Source: Neelides folsomi | Taxonomy: Eukaryota > Arthropoda > Collembola > Neelipleona > Neelidae | Reading direction: 5' to 3' | NCBI GenBank assembly: GCA_034687125.1 | Contig: JAQGBZ010000072.1 | Coordinates: forward strand, 124,001-188,000 | DNA: 64,000 nt | Shown here: positions 35,701-47,166 of the stretch, piece by piece | Position numbering within the stretch: position 1 is the first letter of the stretch | Layout: each line of letters opens with the position of its first letter | The notes under the pieces: generated by a model | What the model saw: only the letters and a program-made list of their open reading frames with translations | Told to the model about the DNA's origin: nothing | The model's database searches: none | Translations under genes and position numbers: made by a program

Positions 35701-37078
35701 CTCTTCAATCCAAAATCCACTTTCGGAGTCAGAGTAAGCATTCCCACTACAATTCCTATTAGAGGAAGAATGATGGGGAACTGAGTCAATTTCGCCAAAT
35801 GAAACTTGTTGGCCTCCACTGCTCCCTCCCTCAGCCTTTTTCTTCAGAATCGAAGGCTTCTTTTTCCTCTCTGGTCGTCCTTTATTCTCCTCTGGAGATC
35901 GGAGAATCGGAGGAATAGAAGGTTTCTTCGCTACTTGCTTATCTTCATTAGGAGGAGAAATCATTGGTTCAGGAGGAGGAGAAATTTCAGAATTCAAATC
36001 TTCTCTCATCCTCCTTCTCTGGCCATTTCTTCCTTCTAAATAAATATTTATCAAATCTTTAGACTCCAATTAGCATCAATTAGTCTTAATTTGACCATAC
36101 ATAAGCAAAACGATTGAGAAAATATCAAATATATCAAATATAATATATAATATGATTGTGACGTAAAGATTGAATGATTTTTGCAAATATTGTAAGAACA
36201 ATGAAATATAGATAAACAAACCTCTTGAGTATAATTCCCTAGTAGGAGAAACAGACGGAGGAGGCTTGTGACGAAGAGTTACATTCCAAGGGCTCGTCAA
36301 CGCACCTGGCAATTCATTCTCTCTCCCCATTTCATTTGAAGGTTCGTCTGAAGTTTCCTTCTGAAATGAACAAAAAATGATTAAAAAGTCAATTCATTTT
36401 TATTTTAAGTTATTTCAACTTTTTTTCAATAAAATAAAATAATTTCAATTCTTTGAATTTGAATAACTTAAAGTCGTCGTTAATATTTAATAACTTTAAT
36501 AACTATAATTTTTGATTTTGGCACAATAAGATTTATAAAAAATAAAGTAATTTTACTCGTGGTTTTTCGGATAAATCTTCCTTGTCAGTGGATTGTCTAA
36601 ATTGAATTGCGGTTGGCTTCTTCTGAAAAGGTTGACCATAAGAGAGCCGTGCAGAGGCTGAGAGTTCCTCCTCGTCACCTTCTCCGTCCTTCTCTCCTCT
36701 GCTACCTAATAAACGAAAAAAGAGAAACCGTGTTAGGAAAAAGAGTGGGATTGAAAGGAATTAAGGACGAGTATGTGAGTTGTAAAGAATCGAAAGGAAG
36801 CCTTGACTCTCGATTTCATCAAATCGAATTAAGAATTCGTCGTGGGCTTCCGAATTTGATTTCATTATTGTGTTAAAAAAGTTGGTTTAAACAATTTTAC
36901 TTTTCGTCTTCCCGGATCGACGATATTTGCTGAACCGAGACACACTTTCATCTTCGTGCAATGAGTCTTTAATTTCGAGTTCAGCCTTCACGAGTCTCTC
37001 CGCATGTTGTCTTCTTCGATCCTCTTTGATCCGCCTTACGCGGTTAGTCTTTTCCTCCTCTTTTTCCGAATCCGACAT
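14763..37078 (-). CDS. SVIL: Supervillin, 22 coding exons, 2043 aa
   Basis: Actin- and myosin-II-associated peripheral membrane protein of the villin/gelsolin superfamily. Exons (5' to 3'): 37078-36901, 36705-36557, 36360-36222, 36035-35628, 35427-34824, 31392-30548, 29472-29239, 27389-27170, 20032-19768, 19637-19343, 19250-18909, 18180-17948, 17855-17484, 17385-17086, 16953-16819, 16743-16438, 16352-16253, 16153-15984, 15872-15542, 15447-15358, 15246-14918, 14849-14763. Every junction keeps frame (6132 nt). The start has an in-frame TGA just upstream. The N-terminus has the supervillin-type KEDRRRQHAERL and SVSRFSKYRRS. Residues ~156-493 are disordered with repeated ILK motifs. WKKRV repeats lie in exons 9-10, and gelsolin-like repeats run from ~1230 (VMPNKVYHYIGEYSNRMERS onward). 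The last ~65 residues are a villin headpiece ending KKTELKKQAGLF. Exon 8 (27389-27170) is read in a different frame from its longest ATG-led ORF. The exon 11 donor (GTACGT) is the weakest junction. Confidence 0.93.
20033..27169 (-). other. Supervillin intron 8 (7.1 kb), no gene seen
   Basis: Donor GTAAGA next to 27170 and acceptor TTTCTTTTGTAG next to 20032. No nested gene or RNA was recognised; short open frames lack any family resemblance. The plus strand is pyrimidine-rich (many CTC, TCC, TTCTC words), so the coding strand is purine-rich, the mirror image of the AP-2 introns. Confidence 0.75.
27390..29238 (-). other. Supervillin intron 7 (1.8 kb)
   Basis: AT-rich, with no gene seen. Holds a 13-bp perfect hairpin at 28267-28297. 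Splice sites: donor GTAATC next to 29239 and acceptor ATGAACAG next to 27389. Confidence 0.7.
28267..28297. repeat. 13-bp perfect hairpin in supervillin intron 7
   Basis: CGTATCGTTTCTT and its exact complement are separated by a 5-nt loop (TTATT). The stem has more GC than its surroundings. Function unknown; too short for a typical microRNA precursor. Confidence 0.6.
29473..30547 (-). other. Supervillin intron 6 (1.1 kb)
   Basis: No gene or RNA recognised. Donor GTATCT next to 30548; acceptor GGTTTAG next to 29472. Confidence 0.7.
32942..32980. repeat. 16-bp perfect hairpin
   Basis: ATAATAAATACAAGTA and its exact reverse complement flank a 7-nt loop (ATATATA). Possibly a cruciform-forming AT repeat or a relic of a short inverted-repeat element. 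Confidence 0.6.
33143..33226. repeat. Two abutting hairpins
   Basis: Hairpin A (33143-33190) pairs ATACTTTTCTGTTTT with its complement across ATTTTAC; adding GATTT/AAATC extends the stem with one bulge. Hairpin B (33189-33226) pairs TCTCTTATGTATATTA with a perfect complement across a 6-nt loop. They share the bases at 33189-33190 and follow a (TA)n tract, in intron 5 of supervillin. Confidence 0.65.
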
Positions 37079-39915
37079 CCTTCTTCATTTGTTCCTTCAC
37101 AAATCTAAAAGAATTTAAGACATTTAGTTTTTTAATAGGTTTGGATACTTTGCTAATGGTAATGAAATAGGATTCTTCAATGCAATGATTATGTTAGGTA
37201 ATTGAATTTTAATCTTTACAGTGAAGTGAAGAAATTAACTGCCATGATAAGAAGAAGATATGAAATTCTTGTAAAATACCACCATCGTTATATGCATTCA
37301 TCCAACTATGATTATAAATCTTTTATAAGGATTAATTGATCACTGACTGACCAATTTGCCGAATCAACTTTTCTAACACCATTTTTATTCCGTATTCTTT
37401 TCCTTATAGTTCATATAGCCTATCCAATCTATGAATCCCTAAAATGGATCGAGCCCAATTTACAATTTAAATGAGATAACTTGTCTAGCTAACGTAATAG
37501 GAATTCAATGTCGCATATTTTCAAGTCCAACAAGCTTTCCACTTTATTGTCATTTTAAAAGGATTAAGGATAACCAACTTGAAGACCTTTTATATCATTT
37601 TGACACAATGAAAACATTAATTTTTTTGTCTATTTTTAGACTGTCTAATTAACAACTAAGGCTTTAAATTCATACCAAATATGTGGAAGCTGGAACTCAA
37701 TATAACTTCATATTGAAGTAAACATCGTGTTTCTATCTCTCTATTTACCATTTTATATGCACTACGTCCACACTTCATTTAGATTTTTCCTCATCAACCG
37801 GAAGTACTTTATGATATCTCAGTTCGTAGAATGAAATGAGAAAATCGATTACATATATTTTATTTATGATTAGAATATGAATAACAAAATCTATAAATAA
37901 TGTAGAGACAAATTATTTTTGCCAATGAAAATTTTGAAAACGAGAATTTGAAATGGCCGCAAAGTTAAATAAAAAAAATTTAATTTTAATAGCAGTAAAA
38001 AGGTTGAAAATAAAAAATAAAGTGATTTCTTACCAATTATCAATTTTCACGTGTCATATCTTTTGCAAATTGTACAAAAAGGCCCGTTCAACTTAATTTA
38101 TTTAAAACTGCAACTGATTTATCAGATATCAGATGCTATAATTTCTTCTGGATAAATCTCCAACTTGATTGATCTTACAAACACTTCTAAATTAGAAAAG
38201 AACAATAAAAATTACTCAAAAGATCACAACCACCTTATTTTTAAACAAATCCATTGCGTAATTAACATAGAATGGATAATCTTTATTGACAGTTTTCAGT
38301 TTTTTGAAGCTAATTAGGATCAAAAACCTGAATTATGATAAAGGCTGACTTACCGTTTTGGTTAATAATTCCAAGTAATTGTACAATTTCAGGAAATGAG
38401 TTGTCGAATATATTTAGTATTAATTATTAGAGTGAAAAATGCAAAGTCGGTGCTAATATCTTTTGACATGTGAGTAGTTTTGATTGAGATGAGTCGATGA
38501 AGTGGAGGGTTAAAAGTGATAAAATGATGATATTTTGAGAATATAAAATATTTCGAATATCAAAAGTAATAAATGTGAGAGAAGATGATTCGGATGGAGA
38601 TGTGATAAAGAAGTGGACACTCTCTCATTTCAACATCTCAACAAAAACATTCCTCTTCTTTGAAATCACACAATGAAAATGAGAGAAATGAAAGAGAATG
38701 AAATCTCAAACCTTGAATTTACCGCGACAGGAACATTGGTATGTTCTGTCTGCCTCTTGAAGATCCATTCAATATATCCAATTTCTTGCAAAAATACCTG
38801 TATTAAAGGTGTATAATGTATGTCTACTTACCAAGATATTATAAATATGCTTTAGGTTCTATAATGTGTATATTTTATCACCATTATTAAATATCTTCAA
38901 TCATTTATAATATAAACACTACAATTTGCAATACAATACAAATACGAATGGGTACTCTCATATTCTATATTTCAATGCATATAGGATATTTAGAATTAAA
39001 TAAGTTTAGTTTATGTTTAATATAATGCAATGTACAAGCACTTTTTAATACTTTTGTTGTTTTTTTGTATTTTATTAACATTACGTGAAGCTATTTTAGC
39101 TTGTTTATATCATATATTAGTTTTATACCAGATCCGTATTATTTATTCATGGACACTACACTATGATCGAATGGATTTCAAACTATCGGTCGCAACGGCT
39201 AAATGTGAAAAGTAACGACAAACTGAATACATAAAAGTTTTCACAGGACATTTTTACCTTTTTGCATTATCAGTTATCATATATTGTTTTGTGAATCCGC
39301 CACGCTGCTGTGGGGCTATCCCTATTGCTGTCACATTGGCCCGTGTTCCGGTCCGGGAGCTGTCCACGGCACGCTTTAAACAGGTGACTGACTGACTGAC
39401 TTTACTGGCATTCTACTTGGGAAGTTCTACAACGATGTAACGTTTTCCTTCGTTCTTATAGGCTAGGCGTTGAAACAAGAATTTATTTAATAAATTAAAT
39501 GTAATAGTGGCGATTGTAGCCACTTTATTACTCTTTATTTTAAGCTATTATAAATTATTATGCATATCATGATTATTAATTATCTAATTAATCTTATGAT
39601 TAAATGTAACGTTGTAGAAGTTAGCAAATGGTGCAATAAGGTATAAAAGTAAATGCAATGCAAACATGCAAAATGCAATGGAAGGATTGTAGAATTTTGC
39701 ACTAACGTTTCTGACCTCTATTGCAAAATTGAGTAACATTTCCTCATTGGTGCTCTAGAGGGAACCGCCTCCTGGGTCGAAAAAGGGCACGGGACGAGAA
39801 TTTTATAGAACTAGGTAAGAAATTTCAAAAAATGAAATATTTTTTCAAAAATATGTTTAATTTTCAATTGCTTTTTATCTCATTGCTCGTCTAATTTGTA
39901 GATAATCAAATAAAG
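37079..39915. other. Divergent intergenic region, supervillin and CYC1 5' flanks
   Basis: On the minus strand, an acceptor (ATTCTTTTAG) sits at 37105, so the supervillin start exon begins at 37104 and is preceded by a 5' UTR intron. Good minus-strand donors at 38033 (GTAAGA), 38353 (GTAAGT) and 38722 (GTAAAT) mark candidate non-coding first exons. On the plus side a probable CYC1 leader exon ends at 39814 (CTAG|GTAAGA) and splices to 39902, 14 nt before the ATG. A GC-rich island occupies about 39288-39400. No other gene seen. Confidence 0.5.
39288..39400. promoter_or_regulatory. GC-rich island and (TGAC)n in the divergent region
   Basis: About 110 bp that is far richer in G and C than its surroundings (GTTCCGGTCCGGGAGCTGTC and neighbours), ending in four TGAC repeats near 39384-39399. 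Its position between the divergent supervillin and cytochrome c1 genes suggests a promoter or leader exon. It has no reading frame and no tRNA-like fold that I can draw. Confidence 0.35.
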
Positions 39916-41489
39916 ATGGCCGGGGTTCTTGGGAGGATTTCGAGGGCTGTACAATTTTCAAAAAATAACTTTAAGGTGAGTGAGTGGAATAAATAATTTT
40001 ATCTTCGTTAAATTTAAAAATATACCGTTTTTAAATGTAGTAAGGTATATATTTAAGGTGATGAGTGTGTTGAGTTTAATTTCGTTACTTTGTTTCCGTT
40101 TTGAATTGATTGTTCGTTGATTTTATTTATATAACACTAAAGAATTGCACTTCAAGCCGGCCTTCGATTTCGACTACATATTGCATCTTAATTGTTATCT
40201 TTTCTACCTTTAAACAACGTTTATTTAATATTTCATTTGTTCTCTCTTTTCAGAAATTTTCTACATTTAATGTGAGAGACCTAAGTACCTCGAAAAAGCT
40301 GGTAAGTTTTGAGCCTATAAATATTGTAAAGTCGCTGATATAAATGTCTAGCTATAATAAACCACTTTTAATAAGGACGCTATTAATTATTTTAAATTTA
40401 TTTCAGTTGTTGGGGTCGGTCAGTTTAGTGGGCGGCAGCGGAGTCGTTCTTTTAGTAGCCTTAGAACACTCAGTTTCTGCATCCGAGTTGGAACTTCATC
40501 CAACGAAGCTTCCTTGGTCGCACAGCGGATGGTTTCAATCTTTAGATCATGCTTCAGTTCGAAGGGGATATGAGGTTTACAAGCAAGTTTGTGCTGCATG
40601 TCATTCGGCAAGGTTCATCTGCTACCGGAACCTCGTTGGAGTAACTCATACTGAGGATGAAGCCAAGAAAGAGGCCGAAGAAGTTATGGTATACATTCCA
40701 CTATAATAAATTTCATAAATTATCAAAAATCTACAATTGAATGTGGAATAAAAATCTCATGGTTTTCTGTTTAATATTTTCAGGTGACTGATGGGCCTAA
40801 CGAAGAAGGTTTAATGTTTCAAAGACCGGGAAAATTGTCGGATCATTTTCCAAGCCCGTATGATAACGAAGAGGCGGCCAGACATGCCAATAACGGCGCT
40901 TTCCCACCTGACCTTTCATACATCACATTGGCCCGCCATGGAGGAGAAGATTACGTCTTTGCTCTCCTCACCGGTTATTGCGATGCTCCAGCTGGCATTA
41001 CTTTAAGGGATGGGCAATATTTTAATCCATATTTCCCTGGTGGAGCAATTGGAATGGCTCAATCACTCTTTAACGAGGTAAAATATTTAATATCCAATTT
41101 TAAAATTTCTGTATCTAATTTAAATGAAGTAAAAACTGATAATTTTTCCTTTTAGACGATTGAATATACTGATGGAACACCGGCAACGGCAAGTCAGCTC
41201 GCGAAAGATGTTAGCACGTTTCTCAAATGGTGCGCCGAACCGGAACATGATGATAGGAAAAAGATGCTCTTGAAGGTAAATCAAATTGAATAAAACAACT
41301 ACAATTTAGCCGTTTAATAATCCATTTAAGCACCAGTGACCAATCACTCAAAATTCATTCTTTAAATTTTCGTTTCAGGTGATGCTCATCTTCCCGATGC
41401 TCGCCGCCATTAGCTACTACCTTAAGAGACACTATTGGACAACGCTTAAGACTCGAAAGCTCGCCTTCAAACCAGTTTCCAGGAAATAA
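39916..41489 (+). CDS. CYC1: Cytochrome c1, heme protein of complex III, 6 coding exons, 304 aa
   Basis: Inner-membrane c-type cytochrome of the bc1 complex that passes electrons from the Rieske protein to cytochrome c. Exons: 39916-39975, 40254-40301, 40407-40688, 40784-41077, 41156-41275, 41379-41489, all in frame. Residues 1-36 form a basic mitochondrial presequence ([15 protein letters not shown]...), followed by a hydrophobic sorting segment near 43-55. The mature protein probably begins near [12 protein letters not shown]. Heme attachment CAACH is at 98-102, and the Met axial ligand lies in PGGAIGMAQ (Met221). The conserved [17 protein letters not shown] and YFNPYF are present. A C-terminal anchor ([20 protein letters not shown]) ends the protein. 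Length and order match the family. A non-coding leader exon probably ends at 39814. Confidence 0.97.
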
Positions 41490-41668
41490 ATGAGTAGAAA
41501 TTCCCCGTGTTTCATGAACCGTAGTGAGGCAAATGAGTGAAAATACTGTTAATATCTATAATTGAGTAATTTAAAATCCTATTATCTAAATTAAACTAAT
41601 GTTCAGTTAAAAGCGTCTTCATTTAAAGTTCTATCGGCGAATATTATGTACTCATCAGAAAAATAGAG

Positions 41669-41674
41669 AATAAA
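41669..41674 (+). terminator. Poly(A) signal of CYC1
   Basis: AATAAA 180 bp after the CYC1 stop codon, the clearest canonical signal before the convergent UBE2V gene. Confidence 0.5.
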
Positions 41675-42185
41675 ATCAGTCAACTTTCTTCGTATGTATG
41701 ATGATGAATAATGCATTTCACATTTTATTGATTTGTGCATTCATTATAAAACTAATTCGAAGGTTGAAATTATGAAAGAATAATTTTACATATTATTTAT
41801 TCAAATAATAATAAATTTTGATTTTATTACATCATAAAGAATTATATTTAATATTTATTATGCATTAGATTAGACGTAAACCGAGATGAAGAATATAAAT
41901 TTTCAGTGGATAAAAGAAAGGTAGAATCGCCCACTAGCAATATGTTTAAGTAATAAAGAAAATGGAGTATAATAGTAATAATTGAATCATAATAATGAAC
42001 TGAAGAAGGATCATAAAAGATACATGTAGAATATTAAATTCGAGACTTTGAAGTAATCATAATTGTAGGTCGGTTTACTTGGCGTAGAAATGAGCCAACT
42101 CTTCTAAAAACTACAATATAATTGTTGAATCATTTTGTAGTACAATAGTTAAGAAGTTATGATATTATTTTTCTTACGATTATTA
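41675..42185. other. Short intergenic between CYC1 and UBE2V
   Basis: The two genes converge here. The sequence is AT-rich with no coding or RNA feature seen. Confidence 0.6.
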
Positions 42186-42191
42186 TTTATT
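42186..42191 (-). terminator. Poly(A) signal of UBE2V
   Basis: TTTATT on the plus strand (AATAAA on the gene strand) 27 bp after the UBE2V stop codon. Confidence 0.55.
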
Positions 42192-42217
42192 TAATTTAAG
42201 TGCGAGTGGATGTTGGT

Positions 42218-43407
42218 TTAGAATGTGGACCCTTCTGGGGGCTGAGTTAACTTCACGTTGTCTTTCAAGGTCATGAGTCTTCGAATTTCTTGTAGGATCG
42301 TTTTAATAGTGTAATCCCGTTGCCATCTTCCTAAGATCGGCACTTGACGAATATCCACCTGCAAATTAATCAATAGTACTTTACCATACACCATAATACA
42401 TAAAGTTTATAAGGACATTGAGCACAATTATCAAGATTTGAATACATTTTCAATAAATTCAATAGTAAAATGCAATCCGAGTGTTTGCCTTTATAAAGAA
42501 TTAAAGTTGACCTAATATGATTACAATTGGCTATTATTCAAGTAAAATCGAAAGTTCCTTTCATGGATTAATTCTAAAGGGCTCAATGAATCTGATTGAT
42601 AAATCAATAATAGCCCATTTGTACAAAGTCGAGTTAAAAATGAAGTTCGACTTTGTTCTTTTGTATTTCTTTATCGTGAATGAGAAAGATAGAATTGAAC
42701 TTACATTCCCATTAGTATTGCTAACACAGGTCATATTAATCCGGGAGAGGAAACGAACAACGGGCGGATCATCAGGATACCTCTCATTACATTCCATTCG
42801 TAAGCTGTACATCCTATTTTCATATGGAGTCTGAAAAAATAATCAATGAGTGTCAACTCTTCCATTTTAAATTTAATCCCATGATGAAGGAGCTTACTCT
42901 GGGAGGACCGATAATCATGCAGGTCCAAGAAGTGAGAGTCATATCTTCATCATTTTCGAGTCCCCAACTTATAGTACCATCACCAACGCCCTTCTGCCCT
43001 TGTTCCAGTTCCTCGAGGAGCCGGAAAGTCCTTGGAACGACTATTGGAATATTAAAATCATATTAATAACTTTTCAACTCCACTACAAACACTTTTACAT
43101 TCTAAAATAAAATTACTATCTACGTCACGACCAAAAAAATTCAATGAGCTAAGATTATTCAAAATATGTCAATTTAAACTACTAAAACGTCTTTCATTCA
43201 TGAACCACCCCATTATAATTTCATCAATAATTATCAAAATCAAATTGGTGAATGCCCAAGGGCTATAGTTCGAAATTAATTGAAATGAAATGGAATGAAA
43301 TGATGGCATACAAGCATGTCCGGTAAATTATGATGCGGCAGTAGGGAAATGCGGAAGTAATAAATGGGAAGTAGATGAGCGGAAGTTGTCTTACCCACTC
43401 CACTCAT
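42218..43407 (-). CDS. UBE2V: Ubiquitin-conjugating enzyme E2 variant (Mms2/Uev1A), 4 exons, 140 aa
   Basis: Catalytically dead E2 that pairs with Ubc13 (UBE2N) to build Lys63-linked ubiquitin chains in DNA-damage tolerance and immune signalling. Exons: 43407-43395, 43040-42898, 42830-42705, 42358-42218. The first coding exon is only 13 nt (MSGV plus one base) and is found only through splice phase; it restores the family's MSGVVVPR start. The fold hallmarks are [56 protein letters not shown] and the UEV tail LTQPPEGS. The HPN motif and catalytic Cys of true E2s are absent, as expected. Length is close to the human paralogues (145-147 aa). Head-to-head with PRMT7. Confidence 0.96.
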
Positions 43408-43795
43408 CGTACAAGATGAGTTGTTGATGGGAATGAAGCGGCGGAGTTGATTCGGTTCTCTCTAATTGTCGTATTCTCCGAAATCGGTTTGTGATTTTTG
43501 TGGTGCGACTCTTTCTCCGACACGGCCTCCTAGATCTGCTGACATGTTTTCCCCATCTCTTTCCTGCGAGGCTCTCTAGAGGAGGAGACGCAAGCTCAGA
43601 ACCCCCACAGCCAAACCTCAAATCGCCAAATACATGAAATAGAATTATATGTAGGAGAAGAACCACATGTGGACTCGGACTTGGCAAAATCATAACGTTG
43701 TTTGCAAATTATTCCATTCAAAATTATACGACAATAAAAGATATCACATAATCAATCGAGTTTTCAAGTTACACAACTGGAGCATAAGAATAACA
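43408..43795. promoter_or_regulatory. Shared divergent promoter region of UBE2V and PRMT7
   Basis: Only 388 bp separate the two start codons, which point away from each other. The UBE2V-proximal half is GC-richer than neighbouring intergenic DNA, and the stretch must hold both leaders and both promoters. An open frame on the minus strand (43391-43693) overlaps the UBE2V start out of frame and is probably leader sequence. No TATA box was identified with confidence. Confidence 0.5.
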
Positions 43796-46489
43796 ATGGG
43801 AGAAATCAACTTTGTCCAAAGACTCTCTCCTGGATCTGGAAAATTGGAATGGATTGAACAACCCAATGACTACGATTTTCATCAAGAAATTGCGAGGGCG
43901 GCTTATGCCGACATGCTCCATGATCACGATCGAGTATTAAAATACCTAATATATTTAAACCTAACTTACTAACTTTATATTAATAGCGTTGGTTAGAATT
44001 GACATTCCTAATTGTGTTGTTTTAAATTATAGAATATGAAGTATTACGAAGCGCTCAAAATTGCAGTAAGGCTGAAGCATGAAAAGGGTGAAGAAGCAAT
44101 TGTTTTGGACATTGGAACGGGGACTGGACTGTTGTCAATGCAAGCAATTAGGGCTGGCGCTGATGTAGTTTACGCTTGCGAGGTATATACGAGAATGAAA
44201 TATTTAAATAATAATCTCATTGCTAGATTCCGAAAAAAACTAATTGTACTGTATACAATATCTTAATTAATTAACTTTTTCTTTCTTTTTGTTAGGCGTT
44301 TAAGCCAATGGCCGAATGTGCGAAGAATGTTCTCAAACGGAATAATGTGTCGGACAAGATCAAATTGATCCCGAAAAGATCCACCGAACTCGAAGTTGGT
44401 CCTGGGAAGGATCTTGAAAGAAGAGCAAACATTCTAGTGACAGAGGTCTTTGACACTGAACTGATTGGAGAAGGAGCTATTTTCACTTTCAATCACGCAA
44501 ATGAAAATTTGTTAACGGTATTAAAACATTACTAGACTTACTCTAACTTTAGCATATTATATAATAGTCATTTGCTCAGTCTGCTGAATATCATTTTTTA
44601 ATTAATAGGAAGACTGTACTATAATTCCACAAAAAGCGACCATATATGCACAAGTTGTAAATTGCCCTTTGATAAAGTCTTGGAATGTGATTGAACCAAT
44701 AAGTTTACCAAACGGTATTAAAATCAAACTGCCTGAAAAGGTGGCCGAATGCTATGGAGTTCCTAGTGTTCACGATCTTCAATTAAGCGAATTGAAGCCG
44801 AGTGAATTCAAATCCCTTTCGCAGCCTCTTCCTATATTCGAGTAAGTTTATTTACTCTATAATCGAAATTACATTCATGGAATGTTTTACTATAAAATAA
44901 AACTTTTTAACTTTTAAACTCTAAAAGTTGTTTATTTTATTTTAAATAGGTTTGACTGGTCAACTAAAACGCTTTCATCGCGCCCTTCGGTCGTCAAATT
45001 TGTGAATGAGTTAAAAGAATCCATTGAAGCTAACGGTGTTTTTATGTGGTGGGATCTTCTGATGGATCCTTTAAGTGAAAATATCATATCATGTCAACCC
45101 AACTGGCTCAATGGAGAAAATGCATCTTGGAGAGATCATTGGATGCAAGCGATTTACTATCTTCCAAATCCCTTAACCATTCTTCCAGAGTCAACTTGTT
45201 ACTTGGAATCATTCCATGATGAATTTTCTTTGTGGTTTAATTTGGCACTTGAAGCTCCAAAGCTCCCTTTGATTGGAGCGGAAGAAAGACCCATTTGTCA
45301 TTGTGGAATTCACACTGTTTTGAGTCGAAGCAGAATTGGAATGATAAATGACAAAGATAGGATTGAAAAGTTTCGAATTGCTTTAGAAAAAGTGATTGAG
45401 CCTGGAGAATCTGTTTGTTTGTGCATTAGCGAGTCGAGTCTTTTACCGCTAATTGCAGCTGGACTTGGAGCAAAGAAAGTTTTTGTTGTTGACACAGTGA
45501 GACCTAGTGCAGCAGCATTTGAAGAATTTATTGCTCTTAATCATATGGAAAATATCGTCACAATCATCCCAAAGTTTCCTGATGAAATTACTCCCGAGGA
45601 TTTACCATACAAAGTAATCATGCTGTAAATATTTATTATTGGCGATATTCGTATTAAATTATACAATTCTTTACATTTTTATATTAATTCTTTTAAGAAT
45701 CAGCAGTGTAATTAATGTTTATATATTTATTCCTAGATTGATGTTGTGTTTGGGGATCCGTTCTTCCAATCATCTGTTTATCCATGGAACAATTTACTAT
45801 TTTGGTTTGCTCTCAAGTTCCTTCGTTGGAGCTTTTCTCCAAATGTTTCCATTGTGCCTTGCAAAGGCCACTTGAAAGGGCTTCCAGTTCAATTTGAGCA
45901 TTTGTGGAAAATTAAAGCTCCTGTTGGGAAAGCTTGCTTGGGAGAATTCGATTTGATTGATTTCGACAATTTAATTAAGGTTATTTAATTGTCATTATTA
46001 TAATACCTTACATTGTACATTCCTAATTTCTAGTAATTTAGCACGAAAAATCACAATGACCAATTGGTAATTTTTATTTAGAAATCTCTTGATGTTGAAG
46101 AAAGACCGGTTGACGCTGAACCTTTGTGGGAGTATCCAGGGATTCCAACGGGCCCTTCATTCCAAATTGCTTCCTTCGACTTTACAACTCCGATAGAATC
46201 GGTTGAAAGATTCGAAACACGTGGGGAAGTCGAGCAAGACGGATCGGCCAATTTGAATGGGATTGCTCTATGGATGGATTGGGAATTGGAAGATAATCTG
46301 TTTATTTCTACGGGACCAAAGAAGGATCCAGTCGTTGGCCAAAAGGTCATTTGGGACATGTATTCGAAACAAGGTGTTTACCTCTTTTGGAAAAATATAA
46401 AGAAAGAATCTCAACAGAAGATTACATACGAGTGCCTTTTTAATCCTAACAATGGAGATGTCAACTTTACATTTAAACAACTTTCTTGA
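43796..46489 (+). CDS. PRMT7: Protein arginine N-methyltransferase 7, 7 exons, 685 aa
   Basis: S-adenosylmethionine-dependent enzyme that monomethylates arginine (type III PRMT), built of two tandem methyltransferase modules. Exons: 43796-43933, 44033-44182, 44296-44517, 44609-44841, 44950-45613, 45737-45979, 46082-46489, all in frame. Module 1: the [18 protein letters not shown]-terminus, SAM-binding VLDIGTGTG at 70-78, and the double-E loop [12 protein letters not shown] with Glu146 and Glu155. Module 2, in exons 5-7, has the degenerate SAM site expected in this family and [13 protein letters not shown]. Length matches human PRMT7 (692). The start at 43796 aligns with the family N-terminus; an in-frame ATG at 43667 would add 43 unlike residues and is not favoured. 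Confidence 0.96.
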
Positions 46490-47166
46490 AAAGTTAATTA
46501 TCTTATTTTCACGATATTGCTTTTAGGTATTGTAATATGATATACATATTTATACCAAAAACCAAATACATCATATTTATCAATATTACGCTATGTTATG
46601 AATTACGTGTTTACTTTTACTATATTATAATTACTGTATAATACATTAAAAGTACAATAATCTTAAAATGTATAAAAAATGTTAGCTTATAGATGATTTG
46701 CGATACTCTTAAAACAGTTTGTTATTGTTCAAGTATTGGATGTATAAAATAATTTGTTTAACTATTGTTTCCGAATAATTTTTAATAGTATTTTACTTTT
46801 ATTAACATTAATTTATTGTTGAATATTTATAAACATGGTTTATTGTTTCGCATTAAATAAAATACTCACTCACATTCGAATACGAGTCTAATCTCATAAT
46901 TTCGCCTACTTTAACTTTAGTACACAATTTGGTTATACCCATTAGTTTTATCGACGTATTGGTTATTCTCATAAGGAGATATAAAAATCAATTATTTAAA
47001 CATGGAAACGGTCGCTATCTTAATTCGATCAAACTGGACGCCATCCTCAATACTTTCCTTCATAGTAAAATTTCATTTGATTCTACACATTTTTCTCTTC
47101 AAATAATTTTCTCTAAAGTGTAATTCACCCATTTTACATTCAATATTCATAAAAGCTTTTAACACC
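46490..47166. other. Intergenic between PRMT7 and tektin-2
   Basis: AT-rich. AATAAA at 46856-46861 may be the PRMT7 poly(A) signal. The rest must include the tektin-2 promoter; no clear element was recognised. Confidence 0.5.

Noticed and set aside
43391-43693. 100-codon minus-strand frame overlapping the UBE2V start
   Set aside because: It lies in the leader/promoter, overlaps the start exon in the wrong frame and has no family resemblance.
43667-43795. In-frame upstream ATG for PRMT7
   Set aside because: The 43 added residues do not match any PRMT7, whereas the ATG at 43796 aligns with the family N-terminus.
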